Below, piece after piece: positions 55,395-64,000 of a DNA stretch of 64,000 nucleotides (position 1 is its first letter; each line of letters begins with the position of its first letter). A program made the position numbers and the translations under genes. The notes beneath the pieces are model-generated. The model did no database searches, was not told where the DNA came from, and worked only from the letters and a program-made list of their open reading frames with translations. The stretch is from Candidatus Acididesulfobacter guangdongensis (lineage in GTDB: Bacteria; SZUA-79; Acidulodesulfobacterales; Acidulodesulfobacteraceae), in the NCBI GenBank assembly GCA_004195045.1, contig SGBC01000001.1, forward strand, positions 310,001-374,000. Direction: 5' to 3'.

Positions 55395-56543
55395 TTAATA
55401 ACGATTAATATAATAGAGCAGTTTCCTGTTTTCAGGATCTAACAGATAAGCTTTTTTAAAATTGCTTCTGGATAATTTTAACTTATTACGCTTGAGATGA
55501 ATAAGACCAAGAATGAAATAAAATTGCCATTTATTATTTTTTATTTTCATTGCCTTTTTAATATAAAATTTTGCTTTATTGTAATTCTTTTTAATATAAT
55601 AATCAAGTGCGGTATTTGATAAGGCAATATAATTTCTCGGATTAAACAGTATTGATTTTTTAAATTTATTTAACGCTGCGTCGTATCTTTTATTTTTAAA
55701 TAATGTTATTCCCTCCTGGTTATATTTTTCAGATTTTTTGTATTTATTAATAATATTTATTTCAGGTTTTTTCTTTAATTCGGGAGCGTAATATGGAGCC
55801 TCACTATGTGCTTTTTCTATTGTTTTAGCAATATAAACTTTCCGGTATGATTTTTTAAAAGATTTGGCAGAATTATGCTCGGTTTCAATTTTTTTGATTA
55901 ATTTAATTTTCTTTTTTTTAATAATATTAATATTAGCGCTAATGTTAAAAGGATTGGTATTTTTTTGATAAATAAAAGGCGGATTTGATTTATTAAACTG
56001 TGAAAACGAAACCGGCGATGCTAAGCAATCTTTCTTTATTTCATATATTTTTAATTTGGAATAGAATGACAAAAAATGGCTTTTTTTATCATTTTTAAGT
56101 ATGAAATTAGTGATTATTATCCTATATTTATACTCTAATGCTTTAATAAAATTATATATGCTTATAAACTTACCGCTGCCGGACATACTAAACAGATATA
56201 TTTTTCCGTATGGATATTTTTTTAATCCTTTATAATGTATGTAAGTTAAATGCAGATTAGAATTAATTGCAGTTTTTGAAATTTTTGAACTGAAAAAATA
56301 ATTATTTTCTTTAGAAAAATAATTAAAGATTAAAGAGTTAATATTTAATTTTCTTATTTCCGTTTTTTTATTTTTAATATTTAATTTTATATTTTTCAGC
56401 AGTAATTCTTTACTGTGCACTATTATTTCTGCCTGTTTTTCTTTCTTAGCAGAAGCATTATAAAATAGGTAGAAAAATACTAAAGAGAGCAATACAGCAA
56501 ATATAAAAATTAAATTAATATTTTTTTTCAATTTCTGCAGCAT
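55395..56543 (-). CDS. Membrane protein with PilO-like region and C-terminal TPRs
   Basis: A 382-residue, Lys/Asn/Ile-rich protein. One membrane helix lies at about 11-32 (NLIFIFAVLLSLVFFYLF). A PilO/GspM-like region follows: a coiled stretch, then GSGKFISIYNFIKALEYKYR and IIITNFILKNDKKSHFLSFY (about 130-165). After a basic linker come at least two TPR units: YNQEGITLFKNKRYDAALNKF and FNPRNYIALSNTALDYYIKK (about 275-335), then a third. It may belong to a type IV pilus or secretion-type assembly, but no other pil genes are in the window, so this is weak inference. Confidence 0.6.
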   Translation of the reverse strand: MLQKLKKNINLIFIFAVLLSLVFFYLFYNASAKKEKQAEIIVHSKELLLKNIKLNIKNKKTEIRKLNINSLIFNYFSKENNYFFSSKISKTAINSNLHLTYIHYKGLKKYPYGKIYLFSMSGSGKFISIYNFIKALEYKYRIIITNFILKNDKKSHFLSFYSKLKIYEIKKDCLASPVSFSQFNKSNPPFIYQKNTNPFNISANINIIKKKKIKLIKKIETEHNSAKSFKKSYRKVYIAKTIEKAHSEAPYYAPELKKKPEINIINKYKKSEKYNQEGITLFKNKRYDAALNKFKKSILFNPRNYIALSNTALDYYIKKNYNKAKFYIKKAMKIKNNKWQFYFILGLIHLKRNKLKLSRSNFKKAYLLDPENRKLLYYINRY

Positions 56544-56741
56544 ATGATAAAATAATTAATAATGTTAGATAAACAGGCATTGCTTGCAGTTATTTAATGA
56601 TAGCTGCAATATGATATCATCTGTTAATAAATAACTGCCAAAACAACCGCCACAATATAATCTTTTAATATATATAAAAAAATAAGTCAATTTATTTATT
56701 GATTTTTAATAAAATATTTTAATTCCACGCTATATAAAATA

Positions 56742-57140
56742 TCATTCATAGTAAGAAGCCATGGATGTTGCAGTTTCATAGACATTTACTTTTTTAACTT
56801 TAACATTAATATTCTCGTCTTTATTTTGATTATCTCTATTGTTCTCTAATAATATGTTAAATTCATTAAAAATATATTTCGCAATATTCTCTGCAGAGGG
56901 ATTAATATTTTCAAAATAGGGCAGCTCATTAATATATTTATGGTCTAATTTTTCCATAATTAACTTTAGATAATTTTTCAGGATTTTAAAATCGACTGCA
57001 ATTCCTATGCTATTTAATAATTCTGAACATACTACAACTTCAATCTGCCAATTGTGCCCGTGAATGTTTTCGCATTTGCCGTTATATCCGCGCAAATTAT
57101 GCGCAGACGAAAACATAGATGATATTTTTAATTCATACAT
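56742..57140 (-). CDS. queD: 6-carboxy-5,6,7,8-tetrahydropterin synthase QueD
   Basis: Makes 6-carboxytetrahydropterin from dihydroneopterin triphosphate in queuosine/7-deazaguanine synthesis. The T-fold protein of 132 residues has zinc ligands His14 (SSAHNL), His27 and His29 (NIHGHNW), catalytic Cys23, Asp66/His67 (LDHKYIN) and Glu122 (VYETATS). An Asn/Asp/Lys-rich loop at about 99-112 is an insertion. The PTPS-III variants lack the Cys arrangement, so QueD is favoured. No other queuosine genes are in the window. Confidence 0.92.
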   Translation of the reverse strand: MYELKISSMFSSAHNLRGYNGKCENIHGHNWQIEVVVCSELLNSIGIAVDFKILKNYLKLIMEKLDHKYINELPYFENINPSAENIAKYIFNEFNILLENNRDNQNKDENINVKVKKVNVYETATSMASYYE

Positions 57141-57248
57141 TATAATATTTTATACCTGTTTAAATTAAATTATACAAAATAATTTTTATTATTATATTTA
57201 TAGTATTTAACAGTATTTAACAATAAAAATAAAATTAGAACAATAACA

Positions 57249-57302
57249 TTAATCCTGCAATAGAAAGTTATCTACTCGGAAAAGGTGTCAGACACCTTTT
57301 CC
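57249..57302. repeat. Palindromic repeat copy G: outer left arm with short inner palindrome
   Basis: The outer left arm TTAATCCTGCAATAGAAAG (57249 on) is followed by GTTATCTACTC. The short inner form at 57278-57302 is a perfect 25-base palindrome: GGAAAAGGTGTC, central A, GACACCTTTTCC. The outer right arm seen at 47003-47115 is absent. It lies between queD and the SurA-like gene. Confidence 0.88.
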
Positions 57303-57329
57303 TTCACCATCCAACCTTATATTATCTTA

Positions 57330-58109
57330 TCAATATTTGCTGCTTATAATATCAATCTTTGCCTTATTTCTAAGTTTGCGCACCCAAGCTTTTAAATCTG
57401 ATATGATATTTCTGCCTGACAAGTGTTTTATCGGAATTTCTTTACTTTTATTGAAATTGTTTTCAAAATTTTTTTTATTTTCTAATCTTTTTAGAATAAT
57501 AGCATTTTTTTTAGATATATTAAAGAAAAGCTTTAAATGTTCTATTATAAATCCCCTTTCAATTAACATATCTTCCATAAAATTTTCGAATTTCACATAA
57601 TTATACCCGAATATAGCCAAAAAATGTGACAATTTTAAACTTTTATATTTTCTTTTATAATCTTGCATAAATTTTTTTATATAAGAGTTTAAATAGACTT
57701 TATTTATGTTTATTATATCAATTTTATGCTCTTCTTTTAGTATTAAAAATCTATTGATATAAATATTTAATAACTTGACTATCTTTTTGTCAGAAAATTT
57801 GTCATCAAATGTTTTTTTGCTTCCATATAAGATTCTTCTAAAATTTCCTAAAAAATATATATCGTTTAATGTTACTGGTTTGTTGTCAACTGAAGCTATA
57901 ATCTCGTCACCCAACTCTGCATTTTCATAGGCATGTCCTCCATCGTTAGCAGGATAATCAGCTTTTAAATTTCCATTTTCAGATTTATAATAATTTAATT
58001 TTTTATTTAAATGATTATAAGATTGTCCATACACATGCTTTATAAAAATAAAACCACAGAAAATAATTAAAAAAATAACAGAAAAAACTAATTTATATTT
58101 ATTAATCAT
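57330..58109 (-). CDS. Exported SurA-N-like protein
   Basis: I start at the ATG at 58107-58109 (259 residues), which directly precedes a signal-type segment (KLVFSVIFLIIFCGFIF, then a VYGQS cleavage area). An upstream in-frame TTG at 58142 would add 11 residues. The mature protein resembles SurA's N-terminal chaperone part: DEIIASVDNKPVTLNDIYF (about 68-87), then LLNIYINRFLILKEEHK and helical segments. The C-terminus has LKAWVRKLRNKAKIDII. No parvulin PPIase domain is visible, so a catalytic role is unlikely. Function is inferred only as periplasmic protein folding. Confidence 0.65.
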   Translation of the reverse strand: MINKYKLVFSVIFLIIFCGFIFIKHVYGQSYNHLNKKLNYYKSENGNLKADYPANDGGHAYENAELGDEIIASVDNKPVTLNDIYFLGNFRRILYGSKKTFDDKFSDKKIVKLLNIYINRFLILKEEHKIDIININKVYLNSYIKKFMQDYKRKYKSLKLSHFLAIFGYNYVKFENFMEDMLIERGFIIEHLKLFFNISKKNAIILKRLENKKNFENNFNKSKEIPIKHLSGRNIISDLKAWVRKLRNKAKIDIISSKY

Positions 58110-58298
58110 GAATTTTTTGTATAATATATAGATTATATACAATTAAAATTGAAATTATAATTATAATTAATCAATAACAAATATATTATAATCAATCTAT
58201 TGTTTCTATAATATCATCATTGGCGGACAAAATAAAAATTAATTTAATTCAGCGCTTAGCGCGTAACTTTCTATAATTTATTATAGGGACAAATAATC

Positions 58299-59597
58299 AT
58301 GATATATTTATCTACAATATTGATTTTTATTTTAATAATAACATTAATTGCATTTTTTTTATATTATTTTTTACTAAAAAATAAAAGAATTTTCTCAGCG
58401 TTTTCAGATGCGGACATAAATAACAAGATTAAAGAAAATGAAAATTTTTTAAAAATTTATAAAAATATACTGCAGCAAGTCACGGACGGTATCGCAGTTA
58501 TTGATGAAAATAAAAATATTATTTTTGTTAACAGTTCTTTTAGAAAAAATATCCGTTCCGGTTTATCCGATAATGTCGATAGATTTGAACTCTTGACAAG
58601 AAATTATGAATTAAATAATATTATAAATAAAATTATAGAAAATAATGATTCGAATATAATCGAAAAAAAAATTTCTTATTTCGATAAAGCTGATGAAAAA
58701 ATAGTTTCCTGCAAGATTTTTAAAATTAATGAAACTAAATACTATGCGGTAATAATAAGAGATATCACTTATATTCAGAAAATTGAAAATATAAAATCGG
58801 CATTTATACAAAATATTTCTCATGAAATTAAAACACCTATAACTGCCATTACGGGTTTCATTGAAACGTTGAAAGACGGCGCATTAGATAATAAGGAAAC
58901 AGCAGTAAAATTTTTTAATATTATAGACCACCATGCAAAACGTCTCAATTCATTGATTGACGATCTTATAGTTCTTACAAATATTGAAACCGGCGGCGCT
59001 TCTCTAAAAATTGAAGAAATAGATCTGATAAATCTAATAGAGAATTCTCTGCAGTTATTTGAAAACGAGATAAGAGCAAAAAATTTAAAAATTATTAAAA
59101 ATTTAGACTGCTTTGACGGCGCCGCTTTTTTTTCAGATTTTTCAAAAATTAATCAGATTGTCATCAATATGCTTCAGAATTCAGTTAAATATACCGAACA
59201 TGATGGAAAAATTTCAATTGATTTATATTTTGAAACGAATTCAGGTGCGAATAATATTATAGCGGATTTAAGCGAAACTTCCATAGTCTGGGGAACGATT
59301 GATCCTAATGCAGACAATTTTTTATATATTTCCGTTGAAGATACAGGTATAGGCGTCAGCTATCCCAATCTGCTGCGTTTAGGCGAGCGGTTTTTCAGGG
59401 TCGACAGTTCTCATTCGGCAGACCCCGGAGGAACAGGGCTGGGGCTGGCAATAATTAAACATATTCTTAAATTGCTTAACGGCACGGCGATACTGCAAAG
59501 CAGCCTCGGCAACGGATTCACCTTCACCGTATTAATACCTCAAACCGGCGGCACAAATCGTTTAAACGACAAAGACAATAATATTATGCCGGCATAA
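58299..59597 (+). CDS. Sensor histidine kinase (PhoR-like), orphan
   Basis: Membrane sensor kinase of 432 residues. One N-terminal helix (about 5-27), a PAS domain (about 56-158, with DGIAVIDENKNIIFVN), a HisKA dimerisation helix with phospho-acceptor His175 in NISHEIKTPITAITGF, and a HATPase domain. The N box is Asn294 (NMLQNSVKYTE), G1 is EDTGIG (347-352) and G2 is GGTGLGLAI (377-385). An insert at about 313-338 lies before G1. No response regulator is in the window. There is no periplasmic sensor domain, so the PAS is the likely input. It converges on mqnA and overlaps its 3' end by 14 bases. Confidence 0.92.
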   Translation: MIYLSTILIFILIITLIAFFLYYFLLKNKRIFSAFSDADINNKIKENENFLKIYKNILQQVTDGIAVIDENKNIIFVNSSFRKNIRSGLSDNVDRFELLTRNYELNNIINKIIENNDSNIIEKKISYFDKADEKIVSCKIFKINETKYYAVIIRDITYIQKIENIKSAFIQNISHEIKTPITAITGFIETLKDGALDNKETAVKFFNIIDHHAKRLNSLIDDLIVLTNIETGGASLKIEEIDLINLIENSLQLFENEIRAKNLKIIKNLDCFDGAAFFSDFSKINQIVINMLQNSVKYTEHDGKISIDLYFETNSGANNIIADLSETSIVWGTIDPNADNFLYISVEDTGIGVSYPNLLRLGERFFRVDSSHSADPGGTGLGLAIIKHILKLLNGTAILQSSLGNGFTFTVLIPQTGGTNRLNDKDNNIMPA

Positions 59598-60468
59598 AAT
59601 TAAGCGCCGGAATATTTTTGATTATTTTATGCTTGTATAATAAATCGCAATACAGCATAAACCCTTCTAATTCTTTTTCTCCTAAATCAAAAGTTAAACA
59701 ATTTGTCCAGTAATCAATCAATTCGTCATATGTAATAAATTTAAAAGAATTATTTTTAAGGAGTCCCTGCGCAATTTCTTCAAGATGCGTAACAGCTTTT
59801 TCCTTGGCTTTTATTAAATATTCATAAAAAATATTAAATTCATTTTTATTATTTTCATATGAATCTTTTCTTATTATAAACAAAGCAAAAACAAACGGCA
59901 ATGATGTAAAATTGTACCAAATTGCCGCAAGATCATACGAATATCCAAAAACGTTTTCATAGTTTTTTTTATATTTTATAGCTTTATCGCCTATTTGCAA
60001 GTAAATTTTGGATTTATCCAATTCAGCATCTTCTGACAATTCAATATTTTCATTAGACGGCATAATTAAAAAATTAATTTTATTTATATCTAATTTATAA
60101 AATTCAGCAAGCAATATTTTTAGAAGATTAGCGGAAGTAAGCGTTTCAGGCGTTATATATATAGTTTCTGCGTCTGAAAATTCTTCAATTTTTTTCGGAG
60201 AAAATAGAAAAATACTATTAACTTTTTTTTTTGAACTAATTGAAACATCTTTGCATAAAATAGAATTTCTATAATGTTCAATATAATAAAAAGACGACGA
60301 AGGACTTAAATCAATAACGCCGTTTTTGAGACTCTCGTTTAAAAAAGCGGGCGTACCCTGTTTAAACATCAGAAAATTTAATTTAGTTCCATTTTCTGCA
60401 ATTTCTTTTTTAAGGAAATAAAATATAGGATACACATTAAGATAGTTAATTTCGCCTATTCTAATCAT
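59584..60468 (-). CDS. mqnA: Chorismate dehydratase MqnA (futalosine menaquinone pathway)
   Basis: Dehydrates chorismate to 3-enolpyruvoyl-benzoate, the first step of the alternative menaquinone pathway. The periplasmic-binding-like fold opens with RIGEINYLNVYPIFYFL. VIDLSPSSSFYYIEHY (about 52-67) and the later IWYNFTSLPFVFALFI are typical of MqnA. 294 residues, slightly long. MqnD, MqnB and MqnC are not here. It indicates that the cell uses menaquinone, consistent with an anaerobic electron chain. Confidence 0.9.
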   Translation of the reverse strand: MIRIGEINYLNVYPIFYFLKKEIAENGTKLNFLMFKQGTPAFLNESLKNGVIDLSPSSSFYYIEHYRNSILCKDVSISSKKKVNSIFLFSPKKIEEFSDAETIYITPETLTSANLLKILLAEFYKLDINKINFLIMPSNENIELSEDAELDKSKIYLQIGDKAIKYKKNYENVFGYSYDLAAIWYNFTSLPFVFALFIIRKDSYENNKNEFNIFYEYLIKAKEKAVTHLEEIAQGLLKNNSFKFITYDELIDYWTNCLTFDLGEKELEGFMLYCDLLYKHKIIKNIPALNFMPA

Positions 60469-60475
60469 ATGTATA

Positions 60476-61120
60476 TTAAGAAATTATATTTGCAATATGT
60501 TCATATAAAAAATCCGGATTAAAAGACCTCAATTCGTCATATTTATGATTTCCCGACGCCACGCTCAGCATAGATACCCCCGCATTTTTTGCAGTCATTA
60601 TATCAATCGGAGAATCCCCTATGAAGACGGCATCAGATTTTTTGTATCCTGTATTCTCTAATATTTTATTAAGCATTTCAGGGGAAGGTTTACCTTCCAT
60701 GCCGTCATAAACACCGTATACGTAGTCAAACAATCTGTCTATGTTTAAATGCTTTAGAATATCCCTTGAAATATCGCCTGTTTTGTTTGTAGCAATATTC
60801 AGCGATTTGCCTTTATCTTTCAAGTATATAAGAAGCTCTTTCACGCCTTTAATTAATACAGTCTTTTCAAAACAAACCTCTCTATATCTATTCCTAAATA
60901 TCTTTATTGCTTCATCCTGATTTTCTTTACCAAACATTTCACCGAGCAAATCTTCCAGCGGAACGCCGACATACGACTTAGATTCGCTATCGGACAGCGC
61001 TCTTCCTTCAAATTTTAAAAATACGGCATCAAATGCATCGTTTATAGCCTGAAATGAATCTATTAGCGTTCCGTCTAAATCAAATATTATACAATTATAT
61101 TTATTTATATCTTCAGTCAT
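60476..61120 (-). CDS. gph: HAD-superfamily phosphatase, phosphoglycolate phosphatase-like
   Basis: Haloacid dehalogenase-type phosphatase of 214 residues. Motif I is FDLDGTLIDSF (Asp nucleophile), motif II NIATNKTGD, then KPSPEMLNKIL and motif III VFIGDSPIDIMTAKNAG. The cap (about 18-85) is the C1 helical type of Gph and of the PPi phosphatase PpaX. The substrate cannot be decided from sequence; phosphoglycolate is the usual default. It ends 8 bases before mqnA. Confidence 0.85.
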   Translation of the reverse strand: MTEDINKYNCIIFDLDGTLIDSFQAINDAFDAVFLKFEGRALSDSESKSYVGVPLEDLLGEMFGKENQDEAIKIFRNRYREVCFEKTVLIKGVKELLIYLKDKGKSLNIATNKTGDISRDILKHLNIDRLFDYVYGVYDGMEGKPSPEMLNKILENTGYKKSDAVFIGDSPIDIMTAKNAGVSMLSVASGNHKYDELRSFNPDFLYEHIANIIS

Positions 61121-61286
61121 TTTACTTGTTATACCTTTATAAATTAAGAATTATTTTGTCTGCTATTATTTGTTTGTAATATCTGCTTAATTTTCCGACA
61201 TGATCAATTATTAATACTTAAAATAAACTATTTTCAGTTTTTAAGTTTAATCTATTAAAAATCTTTTACTGTATTGCCGTTTTGCA

Positions 61287-62366
61287 TTATTTTATAAAAT
61301 TTTTCATAAAGTCTGCCGTCTCTTCAGGAATTGCGGTATTAATGGACATACCTGTGCCGATTTCAAAACCTGCTTTCATAGTAAGCCGCGGAATAATCCT
61401 TAAACTCCAGTGGTAATAATCTTCATTTTCATCTGCAACTGGGGCATTATTGATAACATAGTTGTAATCGGGGTCTCCCAGCGCATTATACATCGCATTC
61501 AAAATTTTTTTAACAATAACGCCAAGCTCTTTTATATTATCTAATGAAGCGTTGCTAAAACAAGTTTCATGTTTTAAAGGCATAATCCATGTTTCGAAAG
61601 GGCTTTCAGACGCAAACGGATGAAAAACGATAAAATCGTCTGTTTGTAATATTATTCTTCTGCCATCGACAATTTCTGCCTGAATCATGTCGCAAAATAT
61701 GCACCTGCCCGCTTCGTCATAATAAAATCTTGCCTGCGATATATTATTTCGCAGAGTAAGCGGTATAACGGGCGTAGCGATTATTTGAGAATGCGAATGG
61801 ACTATAGATGTGCCTGCGTTGGGGCCGTAATTTTTAAATATTATTATATATTTAAAACGTGAATCTTTATGTAAATCGAGGTATCTGTCTCTGTACATAA
61901 GAAATAATTCTTGAGCCTGCTTGTCTGAAAAAAAAGGCAACACTTCATTGTGTTTCGGCGTATCTATTACTACTTCGTGCGCTCCGATTCCAGGCTTTAC
62001 CCTGAATATATCAGTTGCCCGCGGATAAAAATAATCCGCCATAGTAGTAAAAGTATTCGTTTTTGATGCGGAACCAGAAGCCTGTTGTTCCGGTTCCGGC
62101 GAAAGAGCCGCAAATTTGTTGGGAATTACTCTTATCCACCAGCCTTTAGAATTTGGACCGGTTCCCGGAGTCCTGTATGATTGTATTTCATGAGGCGCAA
62201 AACTTTCATTGCCGGAGCAGAATGGGCAATCTTCCATATATTCAGGCAGATTGCTGCGCTCCTCTTTTTCTTTAGACGATTTTTCAAACTCATGCGGTCT
62301 TCTTCGCCTTTCTGTAGAAATAATAACCCACTCACGGGTTGTAGGATTTTGTCTAAGTTCCGACAT
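61287..62366 (-). CDS. galT: Galactose-1-phosphate uridylyltransferase
   Basis: Exchanges UMP between UDP-glucose and galactose-1-phosphate. HIT-superfamily protein of 359 residues. Zinc-type cysteines lie in CPFCSGN (about 47-53) and CIFCDM. The catalytic histidine motif is IVHSHSQI in place of HPHxQ, as in the short prokaryotic GalT types. RQNPTTREWVIIS is the family N-terminus. Some members act as broad NDP-hexose or ADP-glucose phosphorylases, so the substrate is not certain. Confidence 0.88.
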   Translation of the reverse strand: MSELRQNPTTREWVIISTERRRRPHEFEKSSKEKEERSNLPEYMEDCPFCSGNESFAPHEIQSYRTPGTGPNSKGWWIRVIPNKFAALSPEPEQQASGSASKTNTFTTMADYFYPRATDIFRVKPGIGAHEVVIDTPKHNEVLPFFSDKQAQELFLMYRDRYLDLHKDSRFKYIIIFKNYGPNAGTSIVHSHSQIIATPVIPLTLRNNISQARFYYDEAGRCIFCDMIQAEIVDGRRIILQTDDFIVFHPFASESPFETWIMPLKHETCFSNASLDNIKELGVIVKKILNAMYNALGDPDYNYVINNAPVADENEDYYHWSLRIIPRLTMKAGFEIGTGMSINTAIPEETADFMKNFIK

Positions 62367-62456
62367 AACTCAGTTTTTTTAGTTATAATTGTTATAGTTG
62401 ATATAATTGATATAATTTTACAGAAATATTAGAAACGATAACCGGCTTTCTAATTA

Positions 62457-64000
62457 TTATACAACATAATTGTTATAAAGAAAATCATATATCTGGCAGG
62501 AATTATTTACGCTTGAAAAATCGAAATTTAATGATTCCGGATATACGGCAAAAGGAATATTCTGCTCCCCGCCGGCGCCGCCGTGCGCCCCAAGCTGATT
62601 TTCAAAATTAACGACATATTCTTTGTTGTATGCTCCAAAAATTATTAAGTCTCCTGAATTTTTAAATCTGCAAAAATCTTTAATAGAGTCTATTATTAAT
62701 TTTTCTTTATTAAACGCTTCAAGATATTCTATAATATTTCGCAATGTGTCGTTAGAAAGATTTTTAAGATAAATGTTTAATAATTTTTCATCTGCCGCCA
62801 TATCGTGTTTAAAAAAAGGCTTAAAACCTTCCGAGCCTTTATATGATATAACTACGTCGTTTTTTTTATTTATGCCCATAATAAATCCGATATGTTGAAT
62901 ATCGCATAGCCGTTCGATTAGACCCGGATAAAAGAATTCAATTTCTTCCGTATTCATTTTAATTTTTTTATCAGAAAAATAAATATTTGACATAGGTCCT
63001 GAGTTCATTATATATATTACATTTTTATTTTTCCAATCTACAACATTTTTGCTATTGATATTTTTTTTCGTTTCATAATTATATTTAATTTTATTAAATA
63101 ATTTATCATAGACTGTTTTACAATTATTTTTCTTCAGTAAATCGTCTATATATAAAAATAATCGTTTAAAAATTACATTATAACCCGTATCAAATTCATA
63201 TACCGTATAATTTTTTTTTATATCGGTATCAGCACCCTTATTTTCGGTTAAAAATTTATTAATAACCGTTTCAAGTTTTTCATCGTTATTTAAATGAACA
63301 AACGGCACCGACGGTGTGTGTCCATGGTCAGATATTATAAAAAAATCATACTTTCTTTCCGATTTTTCTAATTCCTTAAAAATATATTTTATTTTGCGAT
63401 CTATCGCTTTAAGAGTTCTCATTGCACTTATAGAGTAAGGTCCTCTGTGATGGGAAAGCTCGTCATATCCTGTGAAATCCATATATATAGAAGGTACGCC
63501 TCTTGAAATATCCATAATTGCGCCAAATGTTTCAATCTCTTTAAATATAACGTTGGATATCGCTCTCGCAAAAGGAAAGATGCCTTCCGGTCTGACAACT
63601 CTTTTTTTTATAACATCTAATATTTTTTCATATAATTCAAAAAAAAATTCAAATATTACATAAAAAATTGTTTTTAATAAAGTAAAAATATGAAATATAA
63701 ATATAATAAAAATATCAAAATGTCTTACTTTTTTTTTAAAAAGATATCTAACCGAAAATGTAGACAATGTAAATGTTGAACGGGAGGCACCTCCCGAAAA
63801 TAAATTAACATAACTGGAGCCGCCTTTGAGAAGTCCTTTATGGTTTTTAGAAAGCATTGCCTCAATGTGCCCTGCGCTATCCGGTTTTTTAAAGATAATT
63901 TCATTTCCGGTATCTTTCTCAATCCATCTGAATCCGGGGATATTTTCGTTATCTCCGTACAGCAATCCTGCTTGAAAAAAAGGAGTATCGCTTGGAACGC
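62457..64000 (-). CDS. Alkaline-phosphatase-superfamily protein (partial)
   Basis: The frame is open to the right edge: codons upstream of the TTG at 63965 continue as PSDTPFFQAGLLYGD, which is family-like, so the real start lies outside. About 514 residues are visible. Metal-binding features of the phosphatase/phosphodiesterase fold include DFTGYDELSHHRGP (about 175) and IISDHGHTPSVPF (about 227). A hydrophobic segment (FDIFIIFIFHIFTLLKTIFY) near residue 100 may be a membrane or amphipathic helix. It could act on phospholipid or cell-surface phosphodiesters; the substrate is unknown. Confidence 0.8.
   Translation of the reverse strand, partial: VPSDTPFFQAGLLYGDNENIPGFRWIEKDTGNEIIFKKPDSAGHIEAMLSKNHKGLLKGGSSYVNLFSGGASRSTFTLSTFSVRYLFKKKVRHFDIFIIFIFHIFTLLKTIFYVIFEFFFELYEKILDVIKKRVVRPEGIFPFARAISNVIFKEIETFGAIMDISRGVPSIYMDFTGYDELSHHRGPYSISAMRTLKAIDRKIKYIFKELEKSERKYDFFIISDHGHTPSVPFVHLNNDEKLETVINKFLTENKGADTDIKKNYTVYEFDTGYNVIFKRLFLYIDDLLKKNNCKTVYDKLFNKIKYNYETKKNINSKNVVDWKNKNVIYIMNSGPMSNIYFSDKKIKMNTEEIEFFYPGLIERLCDIQHIGFIMGINKKNDVVISYKGSEGFKPFFKHDMAADEKLLNIYLKNLSNDTLRNIIEYLEAFNKEKLIIDSIKDFCRFKNSGDLIIFGAYNKEYVVNFENQLGAHGGAGGEQNIPFAVYPESLNFDFSSVNNSCQIYDFLYNNYVV

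Overview
The window is a visibly AT-rich bacterial chromosome segment. It comes from a Gram-negative (diderm) organism: it carries lipid A synthesis and export (lpxA, lpxD, lpxB, lpxI, an MsbA-like exporter), BamA, OmpH/Skp, Lol lipoprotein export and Lnt. The gene order resembles Deltaproteobacteria (Desulfobacterota-type): lysS-lol-bamA-ompH-lpxD-fabZ-lpxA-lpxI-lpxB-msbA, phoH-HD-ybeY-dgk, and ilvBNC-psd-pssA-leuACDB-asd. LpxI, the fused DoxD/DoxA protein, a periplasmic DsrE-like protein, NfnAB and MqnA suggest an anaerobic or microaerobic sulfur-metabolising lineage. Candidatus Acidulodesulfobacterales is one possibility, but that is inference; no rRNA is present to settle it.

Layout, left to right. 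Almost every gene is on the minus strand, so transcription runs right to left. 1-10.1 kb: outer-membrane block (partial msbA-like exporter, lpxB, lpxI, lpxA, fabZ, lpxD, ompH, bamA). 10.1-16.4 kb: lolD, lolC/E-type permease, lysS, prfB (with an intact programmed +1 frameshift), lnt. 16.5-22.1 kb: mazG, a DgkA-PAP2 fusion, ybeY, a 7TM-HD protein, phoH. 22.3-37.1 kb: murJ, asd, leuBDCA, pssA, psd, ilvC, ilvN, ilvB, ilvD, a small DUF465-type gene. 37.1-47 kb: tsaB, rseP, pheT, dprA-like, comF-like, a divergent UvrD-type helicase with an unrecognised N-terminal half, pheS. 47.2-54.1 kb: DsrE-like, DoxDA, an orphan solute-binding protein, tRNA-Leu, NfnB/NfnA, tRNA-Cys. 54.2-64 kb: Ig-like exported protein, a PilO-like/TPR protein, queD, a SurA-like exported protein, an orphan histidine kinase (plus strand), mqnA, a HAD phosphatase, galT and a partial alkaline-phosphatase-fold protein.

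The most unusual feature is a dispersed, nested family of palindromic repeats lying only between genes. An inner element of about 91 bp (ends GGAAAAGGTGTCAGA, inverted) occurs in full at five sites. At two more it is collapsed to its short palindrome. Several copies sit inside an outer palindrome (ends TTAATCCTGCAATAG), and one outer copy at 31513-31588 lacks the inner element. A separate MITE-like element lies at 50515-50671. No transposase is encoded here. Other points worth a look are the missing Arg in the BamA loop-6 motif, the separation of pheS from pheT, Asn/Lys-rich insertions in several housekeeping enzymes, and the DoxDA/DsrE/solute-binding cluster.
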